Source: CALJUZ01 sp003387805 (lineage in GTDB: Bacteria; Bacillota; Limnochordia; Limnochordales; ZCTH02-B6). From it: a DNA stretch of 28,385 nucleotides. The notes beneath the pieces are model-generated. The model had not been told where the DNA came from and did not search any database. It saw nothing but the letters and a program-made list of their open reading frames with translations. Where the stretch lies: positions 1-28,385 of the forward strand of contig CALJUZ010000128.1 of NCBI GenBank assembly GCA_937975235.1. Direction: 5' to 3'. Positions 6,713 to 15,570 of the stretch are shown here, piece by piece; positions within the stretch are counted from its first letter, which is position 1; every line of letters starts with the position of its first letter. The translations under genes and the position numbers were made by a program.

Positions 6713-7591
6713 ATGGAACTGTGGTTCACTGAATTGCAAACGCCGGCCGTGGGCATCACGTGCAAGACGTCGCGCACGCTGATCGAGGAACATACCGGCT
6801 ATCAACACTTGGCCATCATCGAGACGGAACAGTTCGGCCGCATGCTGGTGCTGGACGGCATGGTGCAGACCACCGAACGGGACGAGTTCGTGTACCACGA
6901 AATGCTGGTCCACGTGGCCCTCAACACGCATCCCAACCCGCGCCGCGTCGTGGTCATCGGCGGCGGCGACGGCGGCACCATCCGTGAGGTGCTGAAGCAC
7001 CCCAGCGTCGAAGAAGCGGTGCTGGCCGAAATCGACGGGCGCGTCGTCGAAGCGTGCCGGCAGTTTCTGCCGAGCATCAGCGGCGCGCTCTCGGATCCCC
7101 GGGTGACCGTCAAAATCGGCGACGGCGTCCAGCACATCCGGGAGGCCCGGGAGGAGTACGACGTGGTGCTCATCGACTCGACGGAGCCGGTGGGGGCCGC
7201 CGTCGGGCTGTTTTCGCCGGAGTTTTACGCGGACGTGCGCAAAGCGCTGCGGCCCGGCGGCATCATGGTCGCGCAGACCGAGTCGCCGTTTTTCAACCAG
7301 GACCTCATCCGGCGGACGCAGGCGGGCATCCGGGCGTCGTTCCCGGTGACGCGGCTGTATCTGGCCAGCGTGCCCACGTACCCCAGCGGCCTCTGGAGCT
7401 TCACGCTGGGCTCGCTGACCCACGATCCGCTGCAGGTCGATCCGGCGGCCATCAAGGACATGCCGACCAAGTACTACAACCGGGACGTGCATTTCGGGGC
7501 GTTTCAGCTGCCGACGTTCGTGCGGCAGCTGGTCGAATCCGCCGACGCGCCCGCCGGCCTGAACGGGAGCGCGTCGGCCGGCGGCGCATGA
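6713..7591 (+). CDS. speE: Polyamine aminopropyltransferase (spermidine synthase family)
   Basis: 292 residues. It begins MELWFTELQT, as SpeE proteins do, which fixes the start at the ATG of 6713 even though six T sit directly before it. The nucleotide-binding motif GGGDGGTIREVLKH is at 83-96, followed by EIDGRVVEACRQ and the catalytic segment LIDSTEPVG with Asp155. Most family members have DxxDP here; this one has Glu at the second acidic position (158), which contacts the amine acceptor. The enzyme moves an aminopropyl group from decarboxylated S-adenosylmethionine to putrescine or, in some thermophiles, to agmatine. Its place between pdaD and a ureohydrolase fits either route. No speD, needed for the donor, is in the window. 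Confidence 0.92.
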   Translation: MELWFTELQTPAVGITCKTSRTLIEEHTGYQHLAIIETEQFGRMLVLDGMVQTTERDEFVYHEMLVHVALNTHPNPRRVVVIGGGDGGTIREVLKHPSVEEAVLAEIDGRVVEACRQFLPSISGALSDPRVTVKIGDGVQHIREAREEYDVVLIDSTEPVGAAVGLFSPEFYADVRKALRPGGIMVAQTESPFFNQDLIRRTQAGIRASFPVTRLYLASVPTYPSGLWSFTLGSLTHDPLQVDPAAIKDMPTKYYNRDVHFGAFQLPTFVRQLVESADAPAGLNGSASAGGA

Positions 7592-7620
7592 CCCGGCCGG
7601 CCATCCGGGAGGAAGCAGCC

Positions 7621-8490
7621 GTGCCTGCCTTCATTCGCCGAGAACAGTTTCTTGCTGCGGGCGATGACCCGAATGCCCAAGTCGTGCTCATGGGCGCGCC
7701 GCTGGACGTGACCACCAGCTTCCGCCCGGGGACCCGCTTCGGGCCCGCCCGCATCCGCGCCGTCAGCGACGGGCTCGAGGAGTTCAGCCCCGTGCTGGAC
7801 CGGGAGCTGGCGGACGTGCCGTTTTACGACGCGGGGGACATGGACCTCGCGCCCGGCCGCGTCCGGGAATCGTTGTCCGCGATTGAGGAGGCGGTGGCCG
7901 CCGCGGTGGGCCGCGGGCAGCTCCCCGTCGTGCTGGGCGGCGAGCACTTGCTGACCTTGGGGGCCGTCCGCGGCGTGCTCCGGCACGTGCCGGACCTGGC
8001 CGTCATTCAATTTGACGCTCACGCGGACTTACGCGATGATTACTTGGGAGAAAAACTCTCCCATGCCACCGTGATGCGGCGCGTCGCGGAGCTCATCGGC
8101 CCCGGGCGCCTGTATCAGCTGGGCATTCGCTCCGGCACCGCGGACGAATTTCGCTTCGGTTCCGCGCAGACCAACTTCTACCCGCTGCCTCTGGGCGGCA
8201 CGATGGCGGAGTTGGCCGAGCGGGCGGCCGCGGCCGTCGGCTCCCGGCCCGTCTACATCACCCTGGACATCGACGTCGTGGATCCGGGCTTCGCCCCGGG
8301 CACGGGCACGCCCGAGCCGGGCGGCGTCACGCCGGGCCAGCTGCTGCAGGCGGTGTACGCGCTGTCGGAGCTGAACGTGGTGGGCATCGACCTGGTGGAA
8401 GTGTGCCCGCCCCAGGACGTGAGCGACGTGACGTCGGTGCTGGCGGCCAAGATCGTGCGCGAAGCCCTGCTGTGCTTCGGCGCCCGCTGA
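7621..8490 (+). CDS. speB: Agmatinase/aminopropylagmatine ureohydrolase family protein
   Basis: 289 residues from the GTG at 7621, chosen because GGGAGGAA lies at ideal distance; an ATG at 7588 overlapping the speE stop is possible but has no ribosome site. All dimanganese-site motifs of the arginase/agmatinase family are present: GGEH (106-109), DAHADLRD (132-139), SHAT (147-150) and DIDVVDP (216-222). It would hydrolyse agmatine to putrescine and urea, or aminopropylagmatine to spermidine and urea as described for Thermus. It is the third gene of the polyamine operon. Confidence 0.9.
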   Translation: MPAFIRREQFLAAGDDPNAQVVLMGAPLDVTTSFRPGTRFGPARIRAVSDGLEEFSPVLDRELADVPFYDAGDMDLAPGRVRESLSAIEEAVAAAVGRGQLPVVLGGEHLLTLGAVRGVLRHVPDLAVIQFDAHADLRDDYLGEKLSHATVMRRVAELIGPGRLYQLGIRSGTADEFRFGSAQTNFYPLPLGGTMAELAERAAAAVGSRPVYITLDIDVVDPGFAPGTGTPEPGGVTPGQLLQAVYALSELNVVGIDLVEVCPPQDVSDVTSVLAAKIVREALLCFGAR

Positions 8491-8555
8491 CCGCCGCAGG
8501 GCCGGCGACCTTTGGAACCACGGGACCTGTGCGACAGCTTTAGGAGTGGGCAAGC

Positions 8556-10424
8556 ATGAACGTGGCGGAGAAAGTGCGGGGACAAATCCGGGAGATCGTG
8601 GCGGAGGCGCTGCAGCAGGCGCGCTTCGCGGGCGTCGTCACCCTGGAGCGGGACGTGCCCGCGGAGGCCATCGATGTGGAGCGGCCCAAAGACCGCAGCC
8701 ACGGCGACTGGGCCACCAACGCGGCCATGGTGCTGGCCCGCGAGGCCAAAATGGCGCCGCGCGCCATCGCCGAAGCCGTCCTTCAGCACGCCAACTTCTC
8801 CGGCACCGTGGTGGAGCGGGCCGAGGTGGCGGGCCCGGGCTTCATCAACTTTTTCCTGAAAGACGCGTGGTACGAGCAGGTGCTGCGGGCCGTGCTGGAC
8901 GCCGGCGAAGACTACGGGCGCACCGATGCGGGCGGCGGCCGGCGGGTTTTGGTGGAGTTCGTCAGCGCCAACCCCACGGGGCCGCTGAACGTGGTCAGCG
9001 CCCGCCACGCTACCGTGGGCGACGTGCTGTGCAACGTCATGGCGGCCGCGGGCTACCGGGTCGACCGGGAGTATTACGTCAACGACGCGGGCAACCAGAC
9101 GCGGATGCTGGGCGCGGCCATGGACGTGCGCATCCGGCAGCTGGAGGGCGAAGACGCCCAGCTGCCCGAAGGCGCCTACCTGGGCGAGTACTTGATCCCC
9201 GTGGCGAAGGCGTTTCTCGAACAGCACGGCACGGCCGGCCGGCCGGACCGGCGGCCGCCGTGGGAGCCGTTGAATGGGGCCGGCGAGGCCGCCGGGAACG
9301 CGGGGGCGCAGGGCGCCGAAGAGGCGGGCGCCGCAGGCACCGACGCGGGCCATGCCGCCCACGGCGAGGAGGAGCCCGACGTCTCCCGGGGCTGGCGCCG
9401 CGACCCTGAGTACGAAGCGTGGCTGCGGACGTTGGCCGCCTTCGCCGTGCAGCACTTTGTCGCGGATCAGCGGGAGACGCTGCGCCGGTACCGGGTGGAG
9501 TTCGACCGCTGGTTCCACGAATCCGAGGTGCGGGCCGCGGGGGGCCCCGAGGAAGTGGTGCGGCGCCTGACCGAGGCGGGCCACACCTACGAGGCCGACG
9601 GCGCCGTCTGGCTGCGGACCACCGAGTTCGGCGACGACAAAGACCGGGTGCTGGTCAAAAGCGACGGCGAGTTCACCTACGTGGTGCCGGATACGGCCTA
9701 TCACGTGGACAAGTTCGAGCGCGGCTACGATCTCCTCATCAACCTGCTGGGCCGCGACCACTTCGGCTACGACGTGCGGCTGAAAGCGCCGCTGAAGGCC
9801 CTGGGCTACGACACGGACCGGCTGGAAATCATCTACCTGCAGATGGTGCACCTGGTCCGCGGCGGCGAAGGCGTGCGCATGTCCAAGCGCCGCGGCGAGT
9901 TCGTCTCCATGGCCGATTTTCTCAACGAAGTCAGCGTCGACGCGGCCCGCTGGTTTTTCCTGATGCGGTCCACCGACGTGGAGCTGGATTTCGACCTCGA
10001 TCTGGCCAATCTGCAGACGAGCGACAATCCGGTGTACTACGTACAATACGCGCACGCGCGCATCTGCAGCATTTTCCGCCAGGCCGAGGAAAGCGCGCCG
10101 GAGGCGGCCGCGGGCTGGCGGGGCGCCGACGCGGGCCTGCTGGTGCACGAGGCCGAGCGGGCGCTTTTGGATAAGCTGGCCGAGTTCCCCGACGAGGTGA
10201 CGCTGGCCGCGGAACGCCGGGAACCGCACCGCCTGACGCGGTACGCCCACGAAGTGGCGTCGGCGTTCCACACGTTCTACACGCATTGCCGCGTGCTGGG
10301 TGAAGACGCCGAGCTCTCCAAGGCGCGCCTGGCTTTGTGCGGCGCCGTCCGGACGGTGCTGGCCAACGCGCTGGGCCTGATGGGCATCGAGGCGCCCGAG
10401 TCGATGCAGCGCACACCGGCGTGA
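8556..10424 (+). CDS. argS: Arginyl-tRNA synthetase with an atypical HIGH motif and an internal insertion
   Basis: 622 residues, longer than the usual 550-580. The family segment SANPTGPL (about 137-144) is clear, but the HxGH motif that should follow reads NVVS (145-148), then ARHATVGD. The second class I signature is MSKRRG starting at about residue 442, followed by the DALRY-equivalent DAARWFFL. The tRNA-binding C-terminal helical domain is complete. Between about residues 226 and 275 there is an Ala/Gly/Glu-rich stretch with no family counterpart that I recognise, a likely flexible insertion in the catalytic domain. ATG 8556 has AGGAGTGG upstream. It charges tRNA-Arg; lying after the arginine-consuming polyamine genes follows the argS-speE/B proximity also seen in Bacillus. 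Confidence 0.93.
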   Translation: MNVAEKVRGQIREIVAEALQQARFAGVVTLERDVPAEAIDVERPKDRSHGDWATNAAMVLAREAKMAPRAIAEAVLQHANFSGTVVERAEVAGPGFINFFLKDAWYEQVLRAVLDAGEDYGRTDAGGGRRVLVEFVSANPTGPLNVVSARHATVGDVLCNVMAAAGYRVDREYYVNDAGNQTRMLGAAMDVRIRQLEGEDAQLPEGAYLGEYLIPVAKAFLEQHGTAGRPDRRPPWEPLNGAGEAAGNAGAQGAEEAGAAGTDAGHAAHGEEEPDVSRGWRRDPEYEAWLRTLAAFAVQHFVADQRETLRRYRVEFDRWFHESEVRAAGGPEEVVRRLTEAGHTYEADGAVWLRTTEFGDDKDRVLVKSDGEFTYVVPDTAYHVDKFERGYDLLINLLGRDHFGYDVRLKAPLKALGYDTDRLEIIYLQMVHLVRGGEGVRMSKRRGEFVSMADFLNEVSVDAARWFFLMRSTDVELDFDLDLANLQTSDNPVYYVQYAHARICSIFRQAEESAPEAAAGWRGADAGLLVHEAERALLDKLAEFPDEVTLAAERREPHRLTRYAHEVASAFHTFYTHCRVLGEDAELSKARLALCGAVRTVLANALGLMGIEAPESMQRTPA

Positions 10425-10446
10425 CGGGGAAAGCGCAGGGAAAGGA

Positions 10447-10473
10447 GCGGGCGGCCGGCGCCGGACCGCCCGC
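10447..10473 (+). other. GC-rich hairpin in the argS-pyrG gap
   Basis: GCGGGCGG (10447-10454) and CCGCCCGC (10466-10473) form a perfect 8-bp stem with an 11-base loop, then CGGTTTG. It could end argS transcripts or serve as a pyrG attenuator, since pyrG attenuation is known in Bacillus, but there is no convincing T-run. Confidence 0.4.
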
Positions 10474-10506
10474 CGGTTTGTGGGCAAAACCGGGAGGATC
10501 GTTCTG

Positions 10507-12150
10507 ATGGCTAAGTTTGTGTTTATCACCGGCGGCGTCGCGTCCAGCCTCGGGAAAGGCATTACCGGCGCGTCCTTGGGCAGGCTGCTGAAGGGCCGGG
10601 GCCTGAACGTCACCATGATCAAGCTGGATCCGTACATCAACATGGACCCCGGCACCATGAGCCCGCTGCAGCACGGCGAAGTGTTCGTTACCGAGGACGG
10701 CGCGGAGACCGACCTGGATCTGGGCCACTACGAGCGCTTCATCGACATCGACCTGAGCCGGGACAACAACTTTACCACCGGCCAAGTGTACTGGTCCATC
10801 CTGACGAAAGAGCGCCAGGGCGAATTTTTGGGGGAGACGGTGCAGGTGATCCCCCACGTCACCAACGAAATCAAAGAACGCATTTTGCGCGTGGCCGAGA
10901 AAAACCCGGACCTGGACGTGGTGCTGGTGGAGGTGGGCGGCACGGTGGGCGACATCGAGTGCCTGCCGTTCCTGGAGGCCATCCGCCAGCTGCGGCAAGA
11001 TTTGGGCCGCGACAACTGCCTCTACATCCACGTGACGCTGGTGCCTTACGTGCGGGCCGCCGGGGAGCTGAAGACCAAGCCCACGCAGCACAGCGTCAAG
11101 GAGCTGCGCAGCCTGGGCATTCAGCCGGACATCATCGTCTGCCGCTCCGAGGCGCCGCTGTCCCGGGACATCCGGGAAAAGATCGCGCTGTTTTGCGACG
11201 TGCCGCCGGAGGCGGTCATTCCCAACCTGGACTGCGACACTATCTACGAGGTGCCGCTGCTGCTGGAGAAGGAAGGTCTGGACACCCTGGTGCTGGAACG
11301 GCTGCGGCTTCAGCCGGGCGAGCGGGACCTGGCCGAATGGCGGGCCATGGTGGAGCGCCTGCGCAACCCCGAGCACTACGTGCGCATCGCGCTGGTGGGC
11401 AAGTACACGTCGCTGCAGGACGCCTACCTCAGCGTCAGCGAGGCGTTGACCCACGCGGGCACGCACCACCGCACGGCCGTGGAGATCGTCTGGGTGGCCG
11501 CGGAAGACGTGGAGAACGAAGGCACCCACATGCTGGAAGACGTGGACGGCGTGCTGGTGCCCGGCGGCTTCGGGCACCGGGGCGTGGAGGGCAAAATCCA
11601 GGCCATCCAGTGGGCCCGGGAGAACAAAGTGCCCTTCCTCGGCCTGTGCCTGGGCCTGCAGCTGGCCGTCATCGAGGCGGCCCGCCATCTGTCGGACCTG
11701 CCGGACCGGGAGCGGGCCAACAGCACCGAGTTCGACCCGGACACGCCGCACCCCGTGGTGTATTTGACGCCCGGGCAGCAAGTGGACGGGGATCTGGGCG
11801 GCACCATGGTGCTGGGCAGCCTGGAGTGCCGCGCGACGCCGGACAGCCTGGTGGCCCGGGCCTACGGCACCACGGAGTTTTCCGAGCGCCACCGCCACCG
11901 CTACGAGACCAACGTGGAGTACATCCCGGCGCTGGAGCGGGCCGGCGTGGTCTTCTCGGCCATGTCGCCCGACGGCCGGCACGTGGAGGCCATCGAGCGG
12001 CGGGACCACCCGTGGTTCGTCGCCTGCCAGTTCCACCCCGAGTGGAAGTCCCGGCCCAACCGGCCGCACCCGCTGCTCAAGTCGTTCATCGAGGCGGCGC
12101 TGAAGCACCGGGCGGCCCGCTCCGCGGCCGTGGGCGAGCGTATAGAATAA
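10507..12150 (+). CDS. pyrG: CTP synthase
   Basis: 547 residues, normal for PyrG. The amidoligase begins AKFVFITGGVASSLGKGI, followed by LDPYINMDPGTMSP and later VEVGGTVGDIE. The C-terminal class I glutaminase has the nucleophile in GLCLGLQ (Cys381) and the His/Glu pair in FHPEWKSRP (His510, Glu512). It aminates UTP to CTP using glutamine and ATP. ATG 10507 is preferred because GGGAGG lies nine bases upstream; an upstream GTG at 10480 in the same frame would overlap that site. Confidence 0.96.
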   Translation: MAKFVFITGGVASSLGKGITGASLGRLLKGRGLNVTMIKLDPYINMDPGTMSPLQHGEVFVTEDGAETDLDLGHYERFIDIDLSRDNNFTTGQVYWSILTKERQGEFLGETVQVIPHVTNEIKERILRVAEKNPDLDVVLVEVGGTVGDIECLPFLEAIRQLRQDLGRDNCLYIHVTLVPYVRAAGELKTKPTQHSVKELRSLGIQPDIIVCRSEAPLSRDIREKIALFCDVPPEAVIPNLDCDTIYEVPLLLEKEGLDTLVLERLRLQPGERDLAEWRAMVERLRNPEHYVRIALVGKYTSLQDAYLSVSEALTHAGTHHRTAVEIVWVAAEDVENEGTHMLEDVDGVLVPGGFGHRGVEGKIQAIQWARENKVPFLGLCLGLQLAVIEAARHLSDLPDRERANSTEFDPDTPHPVVYLTPGQQVDGDLGGTMVLGSLECRATPDSLVARAYGTTEFSERHRHRYETNVEYIPALERAGVVFSAMSPDGRHVEAIERRDHPWFVACQFHPEWKSRPNRPHPLLKSFIEAALKHRAARSAAVGERIE

Positions 12151-12162
12151 ACCGCGGCGGTC

Positions 12163-12171
12163 TGATATACT
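12163..12171 (+). promoter_or_regulatory. Extended -10 promoter before the DUF151 gene
   Basis: TGATATACT (12163-12171) is an extended -10 element (TG, one base, TATACT), about 30 bases before the GTG start. The -35 region is poor, as often with extended -10 promoters. Confidence 0.6.
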
Positions 12172-12201
12172 AGTGTCAAACTCGGAAGGGGTGAAGCTCG
12201 C

Positions 12202-12702
12202 GTGGTCCGCATGAAGGTCAAAGTCGTCGGTCTAGACCAGAACACGCTGATCCCCGTGGTCGTCATTACGGACATGGACGAATCCGGCTTTATCCCGATC
12301 CTTATTGGGCCGGCGGAAGCGCAGGCCATCAGCATGCACCTGGACGACAAGAGCAAGCCGCAGCGCCCCATGACCCATGACCTGCTGAAGAACATTCTCG
12401 ATGAGCTCGACGTGAAGGTGGAGCGCATCGTTATCAGCGATTTGCGGGAAGAGATCTACTACGCCCGCGTGCTGCTGAAGACCGAGAAGGGCACGTTCGA
12501 GATTGACGCCCGGCCCAGCGACGCCATCGCGCTGGCCGTGCGGGCGGACGCCCCCATCTACGTGTCGGAGGAAGTCGCGGCGCGGGCCGTCATCAGCAAC
12601 AAGCAGCCCGACGACGAGGAGATGGAGGCTTTCCGCCGTTTCCTGGACCAGGTCAATCCCGAGGATTTCCAGCGGAACCTGAGCGAAGAGGGGCGGGAAT
12701 AA
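12202..12702 (+). CDS. Bifunctional nuclease (BFN/DUF151) family protein
   Basis: 166 residues. The N-terminal BFN domain (about 5-130) shows VVVITDMDESGFIPILIGPA, EAQAISMHLD, RPMTHDLL and ARPSDAIALAVR, which define this family. The acidic tail of about 35 residues fits Gram-positive members. Founding plant members have DNase/RNase activity, but the bacterial role is unknown. The GTG at 12202 is supported by AAGGGGTGA; an ATG three codons later is an alternative. The gene has its own extended -10 promoter and a strong terminator that overlaps its stop codon, so it is probably monocistronic between pyrG and rho. Confidence 0.88.
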   Translation: MVRMKVKVVGLDQNTLIPVVVITDMDESGFIPILIGPAEAQAISMHLDDKSKPQRPMTHDLLKNILDELDVKVERIVISDLREEIYYARVLLKTEKGTFEIDARPSDAIALAVRADAPIYVSEEVAARAVISNKQPDDEEMEAFRRFLDQVNPEDFQRNLSEEGRE

Positions 12703-12717
12703 TCTCGCCCCTTATTT
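12690..12717 (+). terminator. Intrinsic terminator of the DUF151 gene
   Basis: A 9-bp stem with one G-U pair (12690-12698 with 12703-12711), a 4-base loop and TTATTT at 12712-12717. The TAA stop codon lies in the loop. Confidence 0.85.
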
Positions 12718-12938
12718 CCCCATACTGGAAACGGGCGGGAGGAATTCACCCCAAGGCAGCGAATCGTACTCCGTGGACTTGCCGCCCGTGCGCCCCTGCT
12801 CCGTGAAATCCGAGATTCATTTGCCTTAGACGCTTGACTCTTGAGGAATCCCAAAATCCATGCCCACGTGCCTGAAAATACAACAACCCAATAGATCAGT
12901 ACCATTTGCGAGCAGCGGTTTTCGAGGAGGAATTCGGC
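12718..12938 (+). promoter_or_regulatory. Leader region of rho with a C-rich, G-poor segment
   Basis: This 221-base gap is visibly less GC-rich than its surroundings. Bases 12851-12904 contain about three times as many C as G and little potential pairing, resembling a rut (Rho utilisation) site. A TTGACT at 12834-12839 could be a -35 box but lacks a good partner -10. Autogenous control of rho by attenuation in its leader is known in E. coli; the same here is inference. Confidence 0.4.
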
Positions 12939-14216
<1,278 letters not shown>

Positions 14217-14240
14217 TCACGTGATGGCAGCAGCGACGTG

Positions 14241-14256
14241 CGCGCCGCGCGGCGCG
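14241..14256. repeat. Perfect 16-bp GC palindrome after rho
   Basis: CGCGCCGCGCGGCGCG reads the same on both strands, 25 bases after the rho stop. Flanking GTGAT (14221-14225) and ATCAC (14274-14278) could extend it to a larger hairpin ending in TTTT. It may be part of the rho terminator; support is weak. Confidence 0.35.
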
Positions 14257-14355
14257 AAGGCGCCGGGGCCGAGATCACTTTTACAGAAGGGATAAAGCTC
14301 CGGCGCGTCGAAGCGAGCGTTGATTGCCACGTCTTACGGCGAAGGAGGAGCCCGG

Positions 14356-15456
14356 GTGCGGAACTCCATGCGTTTCGCGGTGGTGCTTTTTTTTCTCAGC
14401 GTGCTGGCGATGGTAGCTTTCATGGGCGGCGACACGGCCGAGCACTCGGCCGTAGGCGGTCCCGGCGCGGACGTTCCTTCGTTGGCCGGACGCAGCGCCG
14501 TGGCGGAACCGGATGACTTCATCGCCGCCGATGCATTCACCGCGGAGGACACAGTTCCGGGCCTCTTGACCGAGGCGGGCGCCGGGGCCGTGGCGACGCT
14601 GAACGGACAAGTCGACGATGAGACGGCCGTCGCGCAGGAAGGCGCCGACGGCGTGACCGACGAGCTGGCCGCCCGGGACGGCGGCGAGGCGCCGCAGGCC
14701 GCCGCGGCCGAGCCCGAGCCCGGGCCCACGGTGGTGACCCACGTGGTGCAGCGGGGCGAGACGCTGTGGGACATCGCGCTGGCCTACGGCATCGACGTGG
14801 ACACCATCGTCGCGGCCAACGACATCCCGGACATCAACCGGCTGCAGGTGGGCCAGGAGCTGAAGATCCTGACCATCCGCGGCGCGTTGCACCGGGTGCA
14901 GCGGGGCGAAAGCCTGTGGGACATCTCCCGGGCCTACAATGTCTCCATGGATGAAATTATCGCGGTGAACGGCATCGCCAACCCGTCCCGCATTCAGGTG
15001 AACCAGGAGCTCATCATTCCCGGCGGGCAGGCGGCCGCGGCGGCGCTGCGGCGGGAGCAGCTGGTGTCGTCCAGCGGGCAGCTGCTGCGCAACTTCGACT
15101 GGCCCACCCGGGGTCGCATCTCGTCCCGCTACGGGCCGCGCTGGGGCCGGATGCACTACGGCCTGGACCTGGCGGTGCCCATCGGCACGCCCATTTACGC
15201 CGCGGCCAACGGCACCGTTACGCACGCAGGCTCCATGGGCACGTACGGCATCCTCGTCATCATTGACCACGGCAACGGCGTGGAGACCCGCTACGCCCAC
15301 CTGAGCCGCACCGCGGTGCGGGTGGGCCAGCGCGTCAGCCGCGGCCAGCTCATCGCCTACAGCGGCAACACTGGCAACTCCACCGGGCCGCACCTCCACT
15401 TCGAGATTCGCCATCGCGGCCAGGCCGTCGATCCGGAGCAGTACCTGAAGCGGTGA
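14356..15456 (+). CDS. LysM-domain M23 peptidoglycan endopeptidase
   Basis: 366 residues. A short basic start and hydrophobic stretch (about 6-23) form a signal anchor or signal peptide. An acidic, Ala-rich linker reaches about 125, followed by two LysM peptidoglycan-binding domains (128-172 and 178-222, both with the pattern VQRGExLWDI) and an M23 zinc peptidase domain from about 252. Zinc and catalytic residues are visible in HYGLD (His267, Asp271) and HLHFE (His346, His348). It would act outside the membrane, cutting peptide cross-links. The GTG at 14356 has AGGAGGAG seven bases upstream; ATG 14368 is an alternative. It is convergent with the ABC cassette. Confidence 0.9.
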   Translation: MRNSMRFAVVLFFLSVLAMVAFMGGDTAEHSAVGGPGADVPSLAGRSAVAEPDDFIAADAFTAEDTVPGLLTEAGAGAVATLNGQVDDETAVAQEGADGVTDELAARDGGEAPQAAAAEPEPGPTVVTHVVQRGETLWDIALAYGIDVDTIVAANDIPDINRLQVGQELKILTIRGALHRVQRGESLWDISRAYNVSMDEIIAVNGIANPSRIQVNQELIIPGGQAAAAALRREQLVSSSGQLLRNFDWPTRGRISSRYGPRWGRMHYGLDLAVPIGTPIYAAANGTVTHAGSMGTYGILVIIDHGNGVETRYAHLSRTAVRVGQRVSRGQLIAYSGNTGNSTGPHLHFEIRHRGQAVDPEQYLKR

Positions 15457-15502
15457 CGGCCCGGGACGGGGCCGCAGCCGCCCGCGGAAACCGGGAAGCA
15501 AA

Positions 15503-15531
15503 CAACGCCGGCGTCGGTGACGCCGGCGTTG
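15503..15531 (-). terminator. Terminator between convergent M23 and ABC genes
   Basis: CAACGCCGGCGTC (15503-15515) and its exact complement (15519-15531) form a 13-bp stem with a 3-base loop. On the minus strand it is followed by TTTGCTT, suggesting termination of the ABC operon; the plus-strand side (ACGCGTTTG) is weaker but may also work. Confidence 0.75.
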
Positions 15532-15570
15532 ACGCGTTTGGGCACGGGCGGCCGCGGGCCGGCGAGGGCC

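Noticed and set aside
8253..12108. Long minus-strand frames opposite argS and pyrG
   Set aside because: Low-complexity antisense translations; argS and pyrG are unmistakable on the plus strand.
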